From contig PBQX02000014.1 in the NCBI GenBank assembly GCA_002725175.2, positions 1 through 42,397 of the forward strand: a stretch of DNA of 42,397 bases, given 5' to 3'. Origin of the DNA: CACKLF01 sp002725175 (GTDB taxonomy: Bacteria > Pseudomonadota > Alphaproteobacteria > Rhodobacterales > Rhodobacteraceae). Of this stretch, positions 32,838 to 41,657 are shown one piece after another (position 1 is the first letter of the stretch; each line of letters begins with the position of its first letter). The position numbers were made by a program, and so were the translations under genes. The notes below the pieces were generated by a model. That model saw nothing but the letters and a program-made list of their open reading frames with translations, was not told the DNA's origin and did not search any database.

Positions 32838-34394
32838 TTGGAAAAAAGACCGAAAAAGCGAAGTGGGGGAAGATCCGGCAATTCTCGAAGGGGAGAGCTT
32901 TCTAGCATACAGCAAACAGCTTGGCGAGTCCCAATTAATTGCGACAAGCCTACAGAACCCATACCCCAAGAAGGTGTAGAAGCTATTCATAACGCTGCAA
33001 TGCGAATTCTTGAGGAGATCGGAATTGAATTTATTAATGAGGAAGCAAAATCATACCTNAAAAAAGCAGGATGTAATGTCAGCACTTCTAGTGATACGGT
33101 GAAAATGGATAGGCACTGGGTTATGGAAATGATCTCTAAAGCGCCAACCGAATTTACAATAACACCAAGAAATCCTGAAAAAAAAATCAATNTAGGTGGG
33201 AAAAATATTGTCTTTGTGAATGTTTCTTCGCCCCCAAATGTTATGGATCTTGATAGAGGCAGGAGGGTTGGAGACTTTGAAAGNTTTAGAGACCTAATAA
33301 AGTTTACACAATACTTTAATTGCATTCATCTAGCTGGAGGGTACCCAGTCGAACCAGTAGATATTCACGCTTCAGTGAGACATTTGAAGTGTCTTTACGA
33401 AAAGTTAACACTTACTGATAAGGTTTGCCATGCATATTCATTAGGACCTGAAAGAGTGGAAGATGCGTTAGAAATGGCGAGAATTGCCTCTGGTTTATCA
33501 AATCAAGACTTCTTTAGTAAGCCACGAATTTATACAAATATAAATTCATCTTCCCCCCTTAAGCATGATTGGCCAATGCTTGATGGCGCAATGCGTTTTG
33601 CGAGGAAGGGGCAACCAGTTTTTGTTACTCCCTTTACTTTGGCCGGAGCGATGGCTCCTGTTACAATGAGTGGTGCAGTAGTNCANTCTATAGCTGAAGG
33701 CTTAGCAGCAATATCGCTTCTACAGTTTATAAACCCTGGAACACCTTGTGTCTTTGGAACCTTCACNTCAAATGTTGATATGAAAACTGGTGCTCCTGCC
33801 TTCGGNACTCCGGAGTACGTAAGGGCCACACAAATAACAGGTCAGATGGCACGCTATTACAAACTNCCCTTGAGAGCTTCCAATGCTTGTGCAGCAAATG
33901 CTCCGGATGGACAGGCAATGTGGGAAAGCTTGAATAGCCTTTGGTCAGCTATTAATAGTGGTGTAAATGTCGTTTATCATTCTGCAGGTTGGTTAGAGGG
34001 TGGCTTAATCGCTTCTTATGAAAAATTCGTCATGGATTGTGAAGTACTCCAGCAGTTTCAACGATATCTAGAGCCCGAAATTACCGATTACAGTGAAGAT
34101 TCGCTTGCAGTAGATGCAATAAGGCAAGTCGGGCCAACCGGACATTTTTTTGGAGCAGAACATACCCAAAAACGTTACACAAATGCTTTTTATTCTCCTT
34201 TTTTGTCTGATTGGAGTAATTTCGAAGCTTGGGAAGAAGCAGGAGCAGTTTGGACACAAGACAGAGCTAACAAAATATGGAAAAATATTCTAGATAATTT
34301 CGAGGCACCTCCCATAGATGAAACGATAAATGAACAGCTTAAAGATTTTGTCTCAAAACGGATCTCAGAAGGTGGAGCCCCTACAGATTTTTAG
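32838..34394 (+). CDS. MttB-family (trimethylamine/quaternary amine) methyltransferase, non-pyrrolysine type
   Basis: Member of the trimethylamine methyltransferase superfamily, 518 residues. The basic glycine-rich N-terminus (RPKKRSGGRSGNSRRG), EAIHNAAMRILEEIGIEF, HASVRHLKCLYEKLTLTDK, the TPFTLAGAMAPVTMSGAV stretch and the C-terminal WEEAGAVWTQDRANKIW are typical of marine alphaproteobacterial MttB-like proteins. True TMA methyltransferases carry a UAG-encoded pyrrolysine; this frame is uninterrupted, so it belongs to the non-Pyl branch that includes glycine betaine and proline betaine demethylases. The start is TTG after AGAAAGA. No corrinoid protein or activase is next to it. Substrate is unknown; a quaternary amine is inferred. 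Confidence 0.88.
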   Translation: MEKRPKKRSGGRSGNSRRGELSSIQQTAWRVPINCDKPTEPIPQEGVEAIHNAAMRILEEIGIEFINEEAKSYXKKAGCNVSTSSDTVKMDRHWVMEMISKAPTEFTITPRNPEKKINXGGKNIVFVNVSSPPNVMDLDRGRRVGDFEXFRDLIKFTQYFNCIHLAGGYPVEPVDIHASVRHLKCLYEKLTLTDKVCHAYSLGPERVEDALEMARIASGLSNQDFFSKPRIYTNINSSSPLKHDWPMLDGAMRFARKGQPVFVTPFTLAGAMAPVTMSGAVXXSIAEGLAAISLLQFINPGTPCVFGTFXSNVDMKTGAPAFXTPEYVRATQITGQMARYYKXPLRASNACAANAPDGQAMWESLNSLWSAINSGVNVVYHSAGWLEGGLIASYEKFVMDCEVLQQFQRYLEPEITDYSEDSLAVDAIRQVGPTGHFFGAEHTQKRYTNAFYSPFLSDWSNFEAWEEAGAVWTQDRANKIWKNILDNFEAPPIDETINEQLKDFVSKRISEGGAPTDF

Positions 34395-34397
34395 GCT

Positions 34398-35777
34398 TTA
34401 GCTTATTTTTGATAAAAGAGCATCAATTGAAGACTTGGCATCTCCATAAAGCATTCTGGTGTTCTCTTTAAAAAAGAGCGGGTTTTCTACTCCAGAATAT
34501 CCAGCGCCCTGACCTCTNTTTGAAACAATCACCTGCTTAGATTTCCAAACTTCCAAAACTGGCATTCCAGCTATCGGTGAGTTGGGGTCATCCTGAGCTG
34601 CAGGATTGACAATATCATTTGACCCTATAACCATAACCACATCGGTTTCTGGAAAGTCGTCATTTATTTCATCCATCTCTAAAACAATATCGTAAGGTAC
34701 CTTAGCTTCAGCTAGCAAAACATTCATGTGACCCGGCAATCTGCCCGCAACAGGATGAATGGCAAACCTTACAGACTTTCCCTTGTCCCTTAACCTCTTG
34801 GTCATTTCAGAAATTGAGGATTGNGCCTGAGCAACAGCCATTCCATAACCAGGCACAATAATCACACTTCCCGCTTCATTCAAAAGATTTGCAACATTAT
34901 CTGGGTCGGTGGGTACCATTTCTCCATCTATTTCCATGGCCGGTCCTGAGGTTCCTCCCCAGCCTCCNAGAATAACAGAAANAAAATTTCTATTCATGGC
35001 CTTACACATAATATAAGACAATATAGCGCCAGAAGATCCTACCAACGCACCTGTCACAATTAATAAATCATTTCCAAGTAGAAACCCAGTCGCAGCCGCG
35101 GCCCAACCTGAGTAGCTATTTAGCATAGACACAACGACAGGCATATCCGCTCCCCCAATTGCCATAACTAAATGNGCGCCGATTATAAAGGCTATCAAAG
35201 TCATTGCAATTAATGTCCAAGTACCNGCGTGATTTAAATACATTCCTCCCAAAATAATGCAGGCTAGCANCATAACTATATTCAGGATATGCCGACCAGG
35301 GATNACCAAAGCCTTTCCATCAATAGATCCTGCAAGCTTTCCATAAGCTATTATAGAACCAGTAAAAGTGATTGCCCCAATGAATACACCCAGAAAAATC
35401 TCAACTTCATGAATAACAAGTTCGACAAAAGTTAAGTTCAAAGGGGGATGCAGGTCTGAGTTTATTCCTATAAAAACAGCAGCTAGGCCTACAAAAGAAT
35501 GGAGAGCTGCCACCAATTGTGGCATTCCTGTCATTTGCACTCTAAGAGCTACTACAGAACCAATTATAGAACCTATTATTATAGCCGGGAAAAGCATCCT
35601 GAACCCTGCTGAGTTAAAACCAGGGCCCAATACAGTGGTAATAACAGCTATTGCCATTCCGATAATGCCGAACCATACAGCTCTTTTTGCAGACTCTTGG
35701 TTGCTCAAGCCTCCAAGAGACAAAATAAATAAAACACTAGCTGCAATATAAGCCGCGGTTACAAATCCATAACTCAT
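34398..35777 (-). CDS. pntB: NAD(P) transhydrogenase beta subunit
   Basis: Membrane subunit of the proton-translocating transhydrogenase that makes NADPH from NADH using the proton motive force. At 459 residues it has about eight or nine hydrophobic helices in the first 290 residues (domain II), then the NADP-binding domain III with VIIVPGYGMAVAQ, VRFAIHPVAGRLPGHMNVLLAEAKVPYD, DVVMVIGSNDIVNPAA and VSKRGQG-like C-terminal elements. It lies 12 bp after pntA on the same strand and starts at ATG. Its 3' end is 3 bp from the convergent MttB-family gene. Such an enzyme supplies reductant for biosynthesis and glutathione in aerobic alphaproteobacteria. Confidence 0.96.
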   Translation of the reverse strand: MSYGFVTAAYIAASVLFILSLGGLSNQESAKRAVWFGIIGMAIAVITTVLGPGFNSAGFRMLFPAIIIGSIIGSVVALRVQMTGMPQLVAALHSFVGLAAVFIGINSDLHPPLNLTFVELVIHEVEIFLGVFIGAITFTGSIIAYGKLAGSIDGKALXIPGRHILNIVMXLACIILGGMYLNHXGTWTLIAMTLIAFIIGXHLVMAIGGADMPVVVSMLNSYSGWAAAATGFLLGNDLLIVTGALVGSSGAILSYIMCKAMNRNFXSVIXGGWGGTSGPAMEIDGEMVPTDPDNVANLLNEAGSVIIVPGYGMAVAQXQSSISEMTKRLRDKGKSVRFAIHPVAGRLPGHMNVLLAEAKVPYDIVLEMDEINDDFPETDVVMVIGSNDIVNPAAQDDPNSPIAGMPVLEVWKSKQVIVSXRGQGAGYSGVENPLFFKENTRMLYGDAKSSIDALLSKIS

Positions 35778-35789
35778 TAGAAACCCTTC

Positions 35790-37349
35790 CTAACTCTTTT
35801 GAAACATTGCCAGCATTCTGCGTGTCACCATGAACCCACCAACAATATTAATAGTTGCGATTAAAATTGATACGGTAGCTAGGATTTCCACAATTATATT
35901 AGTATCCCCAACTTGGAGTAATGCTCCTATTATAATTATCCCTGATATAGCATTGGTTACTGCCATTAATGGGGTATGTAAAGCATGTGAAACATTCCAG
36001 ATGACTTGAAAACCTACGAAACATGATAATGCAAATACAATAAAGTGTTGCATAAAGCTTGGAGGCGCATAAATGCCGATTATTGCCATAAATATTGCCC
36101 CTACTGTCAGCATAATTACCTGCTGATTTCCAGACTTGCGAAGAGCTTCTGCTTCTTTCTTTTTAATATCTTCTTGGCTAGGAATCTCTTTCTTTACCTG
36201 AGGTTTAGCAATCGCTTGTATTTTTGGTGGAGGAGGAGGAAAAGTTATCTTACTAGCATGTGTAACCACACTACCTCTAATAACATCATCGTCCATATCA
36301 ATTATAATTTTCCCGTCTTTTTCAGGAGTAAGATCGGAAATCATGTGCCGTATATTTGTTGCATATAAGTTTGATGATTGAGTGGCCATTCTACTTGGAA
36401 AGTCTGTGTAGCCAATTACTGTAACCCCATTTTTACTTTCAATCCTTTTATCCATTTGGGTTAGCTCGCAATTTCCACCACGTTCTGCTGCCAAGTCGAC
36501 TACTACCGAACCTGGCTTCATCCTTTCAACCATATCCTTAAGCCAGAGTTTAGGTGCCTCTCGGCCTGGAATAAGGGCTGTAGTAATTACAATGTCTACA
36601 TCTGACGCTTGTTCTCTAAAGCATTCTAACTGTTTTTCTCTAAACTCAGGACTGGAAGGCGCAGCATATCCTCCTTCGCCCGAAGCATCTTCTTCAAAAT
36701 CTAACATTAGAAATTCAGCGCCCATAGACTCAATTTGTTCAGCAACTTCAGGTCTAACATCGAACGCCCTAACTATTGCTCCTAGTGATTGAGCTGCTCC
36801 AATGGCAGCTAAACCTGCTACTCCAGCACCAATAACGAGTACTTTGGCTGGAGCTACTTTACCTGCAGCAGTAATTTGACCCGTAAAAAATCGTCCGAAA
36901 TTATTTCCAGCTTCTATAACAGCTCTATAACCTGCAATATTAGCCATAGAAGATAATGCATCCATTTTTTGAGCGCGGCTTATCCTGGGAACCATATCCA
37001 TAGCGATAGCCGTTACTCCAATTTTTTTCATACCCTCCAATAAATCTTTAGATTGGGCAGGCCAAATAAAACTAACTAGTATTTGTCCTTTTCTAAAATA
37101 ATTTACTTCCTCCTTCTCTGGAGCTCTAACTTTCACTACTACGTCTGCTTCTTTCCACAAAGCCGCAGCTGACTTTACTATTTTTACCCCTGCTGCCTTA
37201 TAAGCATTATCGTCATACCTTGAACTAATCCCCGCTCCCGACTGGACAATACATTCGTGACCGAGTTTAATTAATTCCAATGCGCTTGACGGTGTCAAAG
37301 CGACCCTATTTTCCCCCTTAAAAACCTCTTTAGGCGCTGCTATTTTCAT
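35790..37349 (-). CDS. pntA: NAD(P) transhydrogenase alpha subunit (fused form)
   Basis: Alpha subunit with the NAD-binding domain I (about residues 1-370) and the C-terminal four-helix membrane part (about 420-510) in one chain of 519 residues. Many alphaproteobacteria split these into PntAA and PntAB; here they are joined as in E. coli. Key motifs are KIAAPKEVFKGENRVALTP, the RID-loop region near MALM-like residues (here MDMVPRISRAQKMDALSS), the dinucleotide fold VIGAGVAGLAAIGAAQ and VVDLAAERGGNCELT. A proline-rich and charged linker (PPPPPKIQAIAKP) joins the two parts. The ATG follows GAGGG by four bases. No ambiguous bases. First of the pntAB pair, 81 bp after the MAPEG gene. Confidence 0.96.
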   Translation of the reverse strand: MKIAAPKEVFKGENRVALTPSSALELIKLGHECIVQSGAGISSRYDDNAYKAAGVKIVKSAAALWKEADVVVKVRAPEKEEVNYFRKGQILVSFIWPAQSKDLLEGMKKIGVTAIAMDMVPRISRAQKMDALSSMANIAGYRAVIEAGNNFGRFFTGQITAAGKVAPAKVLVIGAGVAGLAAIGAAQSLGAIVRAFDVRPEVAEQIESMGAEFLMLDFEEDASGEGGYAAPSSPEFREKQLECFREQASDVDIVITTALIPGREAPKLWLKDMVERMKPGSVVVDLAAERGGNCELTQMDKRIESKNGVTVIGYTDFPSRMATQSSNLYATNIRHMISDLTPEKDGKIIIDMDDDVIRGSVVTHASKITFPPPPPKIQAIAKPQVKKEIPSQEDIKKKEAEALRKSGNQQVIMLTVGAIFMAIIGIYAPPSFMQHFIVFALSCFVGFQVIWNVSHALHTPLMAVTNAISGIIIIGALLQVGDTNIIVEILATVSILIATINIVGGFMVTRRMLAMFQKS

Positions 37350-37430
37350 ACTACCCTCAAAAAAAAATTCTATTTATCTCTAATTAATCATTAATTTAAC
37401 AAATCAATTAAATAGCTAAAAATCTATAGT

Positions 37431-37817
37431 TTAAATCAAAACTAAAAAAATAACTGCTGTTGCCAACCACCCAATAACAAAACTAACTGTCCTAACCCAC
37501 ACAATTCCAAAAATATGAGATATAGTTTGAATTAATCTTGCATAAAAGAAAATTAAAGCTGCCAATCCTGTAGTGTCATTACTTTTCTCAATACTTTGTA
37601 AAATTAAAACCAAAGTGCCAAAAATTACGATATTGTCAACTAAATTGCGGTGAGTTCTTTTAAGCCTTTCCACCCAACCGGGAAGATCCTTTGTGTCTGG
37701 GTTATTTCCAACTGTTTCTGTAAGTCCAATTCTAATAACGCGTTCAATTACAGTAGGTACCCACAAGATTCCACACAAGCCAACTGACAAAACGAGATAA
37801 AATAGTTCTGGTTCCAT
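37431..37817 (-). CDS. MAPEG family membrane protein
   Basis: Four-helix membrane protein of 128 residues of the MAPEG superfamily, whose eukaryotic members are glutathione transferases and eicosanoid enzymes. The family core is the short loop RLKRTHRNLVDNIVIFG near residues 71-87, followed by FFYARLIQTISHIFG. An ATG is preceded by GAGGG at nine bases. It lies upstream of pntAB on the same strand with an 81-bp gap, so cotranscription is possible but not needed. A glutathione-linked role would suit an organism with FrmA, but no active-site evidence can be read here. Confidence 0.87.
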   Translation of the reverse strand: MEPELFYLVLSVGLCGILWVPTVIERVIRIGLTETVGNNPDTKDLPGWVERLKRTHRNLVDNIVIFGTLVLILQSIEKSNDTTGLAALIFFYARLIQTISHIFGIVWVRTVSFVIGWLATAVIFLVLI

Positions 37818-37898
37818 ACAACAATTCCCTCTTAAAATGTTGAAGCTATTTGGTGAGCTTGTTATAGTACCAAAATATTAAATTATAAAGACTTATTT

Positions 37899-38210
37899 AT
37901 GTCAATTTTAGCTAATCATATAAGTATAGTAACTGTAACTTATGCCAATAAAGCTGAAGCTATAGCTAGTCAGGCATTAGCAGAAACAATGATGGAAAAA
38001 ATAGCGTTGGATAACGGATGCTCCAGGGTTAGATGTTATTCATCTGGAGAGTCAACCCGCATGATATTATTCGAGTATCAAAACGAGGAAAGTCAAAAAA
38101 AAGTAGTTGAATCATTGATTGAATACTCAAAAATTCATAGCGAAGCATTTCAAATAAAGATGAATACTGTTAGAGGTAAACTTTTGTCAGATAGTTTTAA
38201 GGAAAAATAA
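37899..38210 (+). CDS. Hypothetical protein, possible ABM-like dimeric alpha-beta barrel
   Basis: Conserved-looking small protein of 103 residues. I do not recognise it with certainty. The order strand (ISIVTVTYANKAEA), helix (AETMMEKIALDNG), strand (SRVRCYSSG), strand (RMILFEYQNEE), helix (SQKKVVESLIEYSKIH) is that of antibiotic-biosynthesis-monooxygenase-type barrels, which often degrade or isomerise small aromatic or quinone compounds. This is a structural guess only. It starts at ATG with a poor ribosome site and is divergent from the MAPEG gene. No ambiguous bases and a clean frame support it being real. It stands alone before tRNA-Gly. Confidence 0.6.
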   Translation: MSILANHISIVTVTYANKAEAIASQALAETMMEKIALDNGCSRVRCYSSGESTRMILFEYQNEESQKKVVESLIEYSKIHSEAFQIKMNTVRGKLLSDSFKEK

Positions 38211-38312
38211 TTACTTACAAAAATGTAAGGCACATTATGACCCTATATTGAATGCTATAGGAGATTATTCAAATCGAAATTATACTAGCCTTAATTATTG
38301 AGTTAATAAAGG

Positions 38313-38387
38313 TGGAGCGGGTGAAGAGATTCGAACTCTCGACATTTTCGTTGGCAACGAAATGCTCTACCACTGAGCTACACCCGC
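38313..38387 (-). tRNA. tRNA-Gly (anticodon GCC)
   Basis: On the minus strand a full cloverleaf can be drawn: acceptor GCGGGTG/CACCCGC, D-arm GCTC/GAGC, anticodon arm TTTCG-TTGCCAA-CGAAA with anticodon GCC, a five-base variable loop ATGTC, and the T-arm GAGAG-TTCGAAT-CTCTT with one G-T pair. The discriminator base is T, and CCA is encoded at 38313-38315. Nothing suggests use as an integration site: there is no repeated tRNA end or integrase nearby. Confidence 0.97.
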
Positions 38388-38403
38388 TCAATTATGGTCG
38401 TAA

Positions 38404-38431
38404 GATATAAAGATTTATCGTTTCGAGACAA
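38404..38431 (-). promoter_or_regulatory. Candidate promoter of tRNA-Gly
   Basis: On the minus strand TTGTCT (38426-38431) and TATATC (38404-38409) are 16 bases apart, about 16 bases before the tRNA. This suits a tRNA transcript with a short leader. It is a moderate consensus match judged by eye. Confidence 0.38.
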
Positions 38432-38550
38432 GCGCTAATTTAAATTCGCTTTAAAATATATTGTTTTAATTGTTATAAGAAGAAAAATAAGATAATAAAA
38501 ATAGAACAATTCATGAACACAACACTAAGTTGGAAATACATAATATTTTA

Positions 38551-40869
38551 ATGGCACCTGAAGAGATCTTAAAAATAAGTGAAAAAGCCCTCGCAGCAAG
38601 AGGTAAGGATTATCTGTCAATATTAAACGATAAACAGCGTGAAGCAGTAAAAAATATTGAAGGCCCACTTTTGGTTTTGGCCGGAGCTGGAACAGGAAAA
38701 ACCAGAGCTCTTACAGCAAGGGTATCTCATATCTTAAATATGCAAGCGGCAAGGCCAGATGAAATTTTAGCAGTCACCTTTACAAACAAAGCTGCCCGAG
38801 AAATGAAAAAGCGAATTGAAGATAATGTGAAAGGTGTCGTTGAAGGCATGCCATGGATAGGTACCTTTCATTCACTATGTGCTAAACTGCTTAGACGCCA
38901 CGCTGAATTAGTCAATTTGAAATCTAACTTTACGATACTTGATACAGACGACCAACTAAGGCTACTAAAACAACTAATCAAAGCAGAAAATATCGATGAA
39001 AAACGATGGCCAGCGCGTTTGTTAGCGGGTGTAATAGATCGCTGGAAAAATAAAGCACTCTCCCCTGAAAATATTCCTGAATCAGAGTTAGTTAATTATA
39101 ATTCACGAGGACAAGAATTTTACTCACTATACCAAAATCGTTTAAAGGTATTAAATGCTGTAGACTTCGGTGATCTCTTGCTACACATGGTTTCAATATT
39201 TAAAGATTACTCTGAAATTCTTATTAAGTATCAAAATAGATTTAAATATATTCTTGTCGATGAATACCAGGACACAAATGTTGTACAATATCTTTGGCTT
39301 AGACTACTTGCAGGTAGTCATAAAAATATTTGCTGCGTTGGAGATGACGATCAATCAATCTACGGCTGGAGGGGGGCCGAAGTAGCTAATATCTTACGAT
39401 TTGAGAAAGATTTTCCCCAAGCAAAAGTTGTTAGATTAGAGCAAAACTACAGATCCACATCCCACATTCTTTCTGCAGCATCCGGTGTTATAAAAACAAA
39501 TGAAAGCCGGCTGGGAAAAGAACTTTGGACTAANCTAGAAGGNGGNGATAAAGTTAGAGTTATAGGGCACTGGGATGGGGATGATGANGCCCGCTGGATA
39601 AGTGAGGAAATAGAATCATTTGCNATAGGTACCAGAGGGCACAAACCAATAACAAAAAATGAAATAGCGGTCCTAGTTCGTGCTTCTTTCCAAATGAGAG
39701 CCTTTGAGGATAGATTTTTAACTAGCGGAATAGCATATAGAGTAATAGGAGGNCCACGCTTTTATGAAAGGGCAGAAATTAGAGATGCGTTAGCTTATTT
39801 TAGAGCCACCATAACTCCCGAAGATGGTTTAGCGTTTGAAAGAATTTTAAACGTTCCAAAGAGAGGTTTGGGGGACAAAGCATTACAAAAGATGAATCTA
39901 TATGCCCGAGAAAAAAATATCCCTTTAATGCAAGCAGCTAAAGAAATCTTAGCTACGGGAGTACTAAGTTCAAAAGCAAATGAATCTTTAAGAAATCTAT
40001 TGGATCATTTTAATAGATGGCAAGAAATTTCAAAACAGAACACTAAGACCCATATTGAACTCGCTGAATTGATTTTAGATGAATCTGGGTACACAGAAAT
40101 GTGGAAAATAGACCGGAGCCCTGATGCTCCAGGAAGGCTAGAGAACCTTAAAGAATTGATACAAAGCCTTGAAACTTTTGAAAACATAGAAAGTTTCCTC
40201 GAACATATTTCTCTTGTAATGGAAAATGAGGAAAATGAGGAAACAGATAAAGTATCAATAATGACATTGCACGCATCCAAAGGGTTAGAATTTGAAACTA
40301 CTTTTCTACCAGGTTGGGAGGATGGACTCTTTCCATCACAAAGATCTATGGATCAAGAAGGCAAAAAAGGCACTGAAGAAGAACGCAGGTTGGCGTACGT
40401 AGGAATAACAAGGGCAAAAAGGCATTGTGTTATTAGTTTCGCTTCAAACCGCAGAATATACAACCAATGGCAAAATTCTATTCCTTCAAGATTTGTGGAT
40501 GAACTTCCCAGTAAAAATGTGGAAATCTTAAATCCGCCTGGTCTTTATAGTAAGGACAAGCCAGCAACCTTTAATTCAAATAATATTGATGAAAATCGAA
40601 ATTCTGGAAGGTACAATTCTCCTGGCTGGGGCAGGCTAAAATTTAACAATATTGAAAATTATAAACCTACAAAAACTACAAATAGTCAGATTATTAACTC
40701 TAGCGAGATAGTAAGCTTTGCCATCAAAGAACGTGTATTCCATCAAAAATTCGGCTATGGGGTTGTTGTCGAAATTGAAGGTGAAAAAATCTTAGTGAAT
40801 TTTGAAAAAGCAGGAGAGAAAAACGTTATGGCAAGCTATTTATTTAGTGAAAATAACTTACCATTCTAA
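38551..40869 (+). CDS. uvrD: UvrD/PcrA-type superfamily 1 DNA helicase
   Basis: ATP-dependent 3'-5' DNA helicase for excision and mismatch repair and fork processing. The start is taken as ATG 38551 (772 residues); an in-frame TTG at 38530 is the longer option. Motifs in order are LNDKQREAV (Q-motif), LAGAGTGKT (Walker A), TFTNKAAREMKKR (Ia), VDEYQDTN (II), GDDDQSIYGWRGAE (III), LEQNYRS (IV), MTLHASKGLEF (V) and YVGITRAKR (VI). The C-terminus carries the small Tudor-like module of PcrA/UvrD (VFHQKFGYGVVVEIEGEKILVNFE) that contacts RNA polymerase. Ambiguous bases occur only between 39534 and 39752. It stands as a single plus-strand unit after tRNA-Gly. Confidence 0.94.
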   Translation: MAPEEILKISEKALAARGKDYLSILNDKQREAVKNIEGPLLVLAGAGTGKTRALTARVSHILNMQAARPDEILAVTFTNKAAREMKKRIEDNVKGVVEGMPWIGTFHSLCAKLLRRHAELVNLKSNFTILDTDDQLRLLKQLIKAENIDEKRWPARLLAGVIDRWKNKALSPENIPESELVNYNSRGQEFYSLYQNRLKVLNAVDFGDLLLHMVSIFKDYSEILIKYQNRFKYILVDEYQDTNVVQYLWLRLLAGSHKNICCVGDDDQSIYGWRGAEVANILRFEKDFPQAKVVRLEQNYRSTSHILSAASGVIKTNESRLGKELWTXLEXXDKVRVIGHWDGDDXARWISEEIESFXIGTRGHKPITKNEIAVLVRASFQMRAFEDRFLTSGIAYRVIGXPRFYERAEIRDALAYFRATITPEDGLAFERILNVPKRGLGDKALQKMNLYAREKNIPLMQAAKEILATGVLSSKANESLRNLLDHFNRWQEISKQNTKTHIELAELILDESGYTEMWKIDRSPDAPGRLENLKELIQSLETFENIESFLEHISLVMENEENEETDKVSIMTLHASKGLEFETTFLPGWEDGLFPSQRSMDQEGKKGTEEERRLAYVGITRAKRHCVISFASNRRIYNQWQNSIPSRFVDELPSKNVEILNPPGLYSKDKPATFNSNNIDENRNSGRYNSPGWGRLKFNNIENYKPTKTTNSQIINSSEIVSFAIKERVFHQKFGYGVVVEIEGEKILVNFEKAGEKNVMASYLFSENNLPF

Positions 40870-40871
40870 CT

Positions 40872-41096
40872 TCAACGAACTTTTTTCCCATATATGTGGT
40901 CATATGCGACAGAGTTTATATTTGACTGCGCTATACCAATATCCTCTAAAATTCTTGGTGACAGTTTTTTCAATTCAGATACTGTTCGATTGTATTCTCT
41001 GGCTTTAGATATTTGTGAAGTTATTTTGCTTGCTTGTGTATAAATAAAATTAATTACATTTATATTTGGTATTCTATATATTGATAGAGTTGTCAT
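40872..41096 (-). CDS. DUF1127 family small protein
   Basis: Short protein of 74 residues with a DUF1127 (YjiS-like) domain in its second half: AREYNRTVSELKKLSPRILEDIGI followed by a short tail. Members are small, basic, arginine-rich proteins; in some alphaproteobacteria they affect phosphate and carbon metabolism and RNA turnover. An ATG is preceded by AGGAG six bases upstream, a strong site. The gene's stop faces the uvrD stop with 2 bp between. Function here is unassigned. Confidence 0.85.
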   Translation of the reverse strand: MTTLSIYRIPNINVINFIYTQASKITSQISKAREYNRTVSELKKLSPRILEDIGIAQSNINSVAYDHIYGKKVR

Positions 41097-41178
41097 GATT
41101 TTCTCCTGTAAACGATTTTTTGCACTGCCCTAGACCATTGCTGATTTAATCGATTAGGAAATAATAACAACCCGTTTT

Positions 41179-41199
41179 TATGCAAAGCCGGTATGCAAA
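41179..41199. repeat. Direct repeat TATGCAAA x2
   Basis: TATGCAAA occurs at 41179-41186 and again at 41192-41199, a 13-bp period, in the 159-bp gap between the DUF1127 and DUF2147 genes on the minus strand. It could be a tandem regulator site upstream of the DUF1127 gene. Chance is possible. Confidence 0.3.
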
Positions 41200-41255
41200 T
41201 TCTACCAGATAATAACCCAGCCAAAACTAAGTAAAACCATAAAAGGTTCTCTAAA

Positions 41256-41657
41256 TTACTTGACCCTTTCCCACAACTGAGCTTTACAAAAAAATAATAT
41301 ACAACCCTCTACACTTATATCTTTCCCTTTTATAGTCATTTTAGAATTATATGTCTTGTCCTCAGATGGATCCCATATGGTTCCACCTTTAAATTTTCCT
41401 TCCCCGGCATCTTCCATTCCTGCGACGATAATTTTCCCTAAATGCTCATAAGATTCATTAATTTCATTTTTGGATTTGTAGGCCTTAAGAATTTTTGCAC
41501 ATGAAAGGTTTTGATCATTTTCGCAAGGTGCAAATTTAACTTCTAGGAAAGCACCAGAGTCATTCCTTTCGGTTTGAAAAATACCAGTCACTGTGTCAGC
41601 TACCACAGAACCAGTAAAAGCAATCAAAAAAAGAAAAGTTAATATATTTTTTCTCAT
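41256..41657 (-). CDS. DUF2147 family exported protein
   Basis: Periplasmic protein of 133 residues. A signal peptide runs to about Ala20 (VVA before Asp21). The mature part follows the DUF2147 pattern: VTGIFQTE, CENDQNLSCAKILKAY, the GGTIWDPSEDKTYNSKMTIKGKDISVEGC stretch and a final C..QLWER. The two cysteine pairs could form disulfides in the periplasm. Fold is lipocalin-like in solved members, but function is unknown to me. An ATG follows GGAGGGG, a very strong ribosome site. It is a single gene between the DUF1127 and TauE/SafE genes. Confidence 0.87.
   Translation of the reverse strand: MRKNILTFLFLIAFTGSVVADTVTGIFQTERNDSGAFLEVKFAPCENDQNLSCAKILKAYKSKNEINESYEHLGKIIVAGMEDAGEGKFKGGTIWDPSEDKTYNSKMTIKGKDISVEGCILFFCKAQLWERVK

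Noticed and set aside
38214..38229. CTTAC/GTAAG hairpin as terminator downstream of tRNA-Gly
   Set aside because: Only a 5-bp AT-rich stem; no convincing T-run directly follows on either strand.
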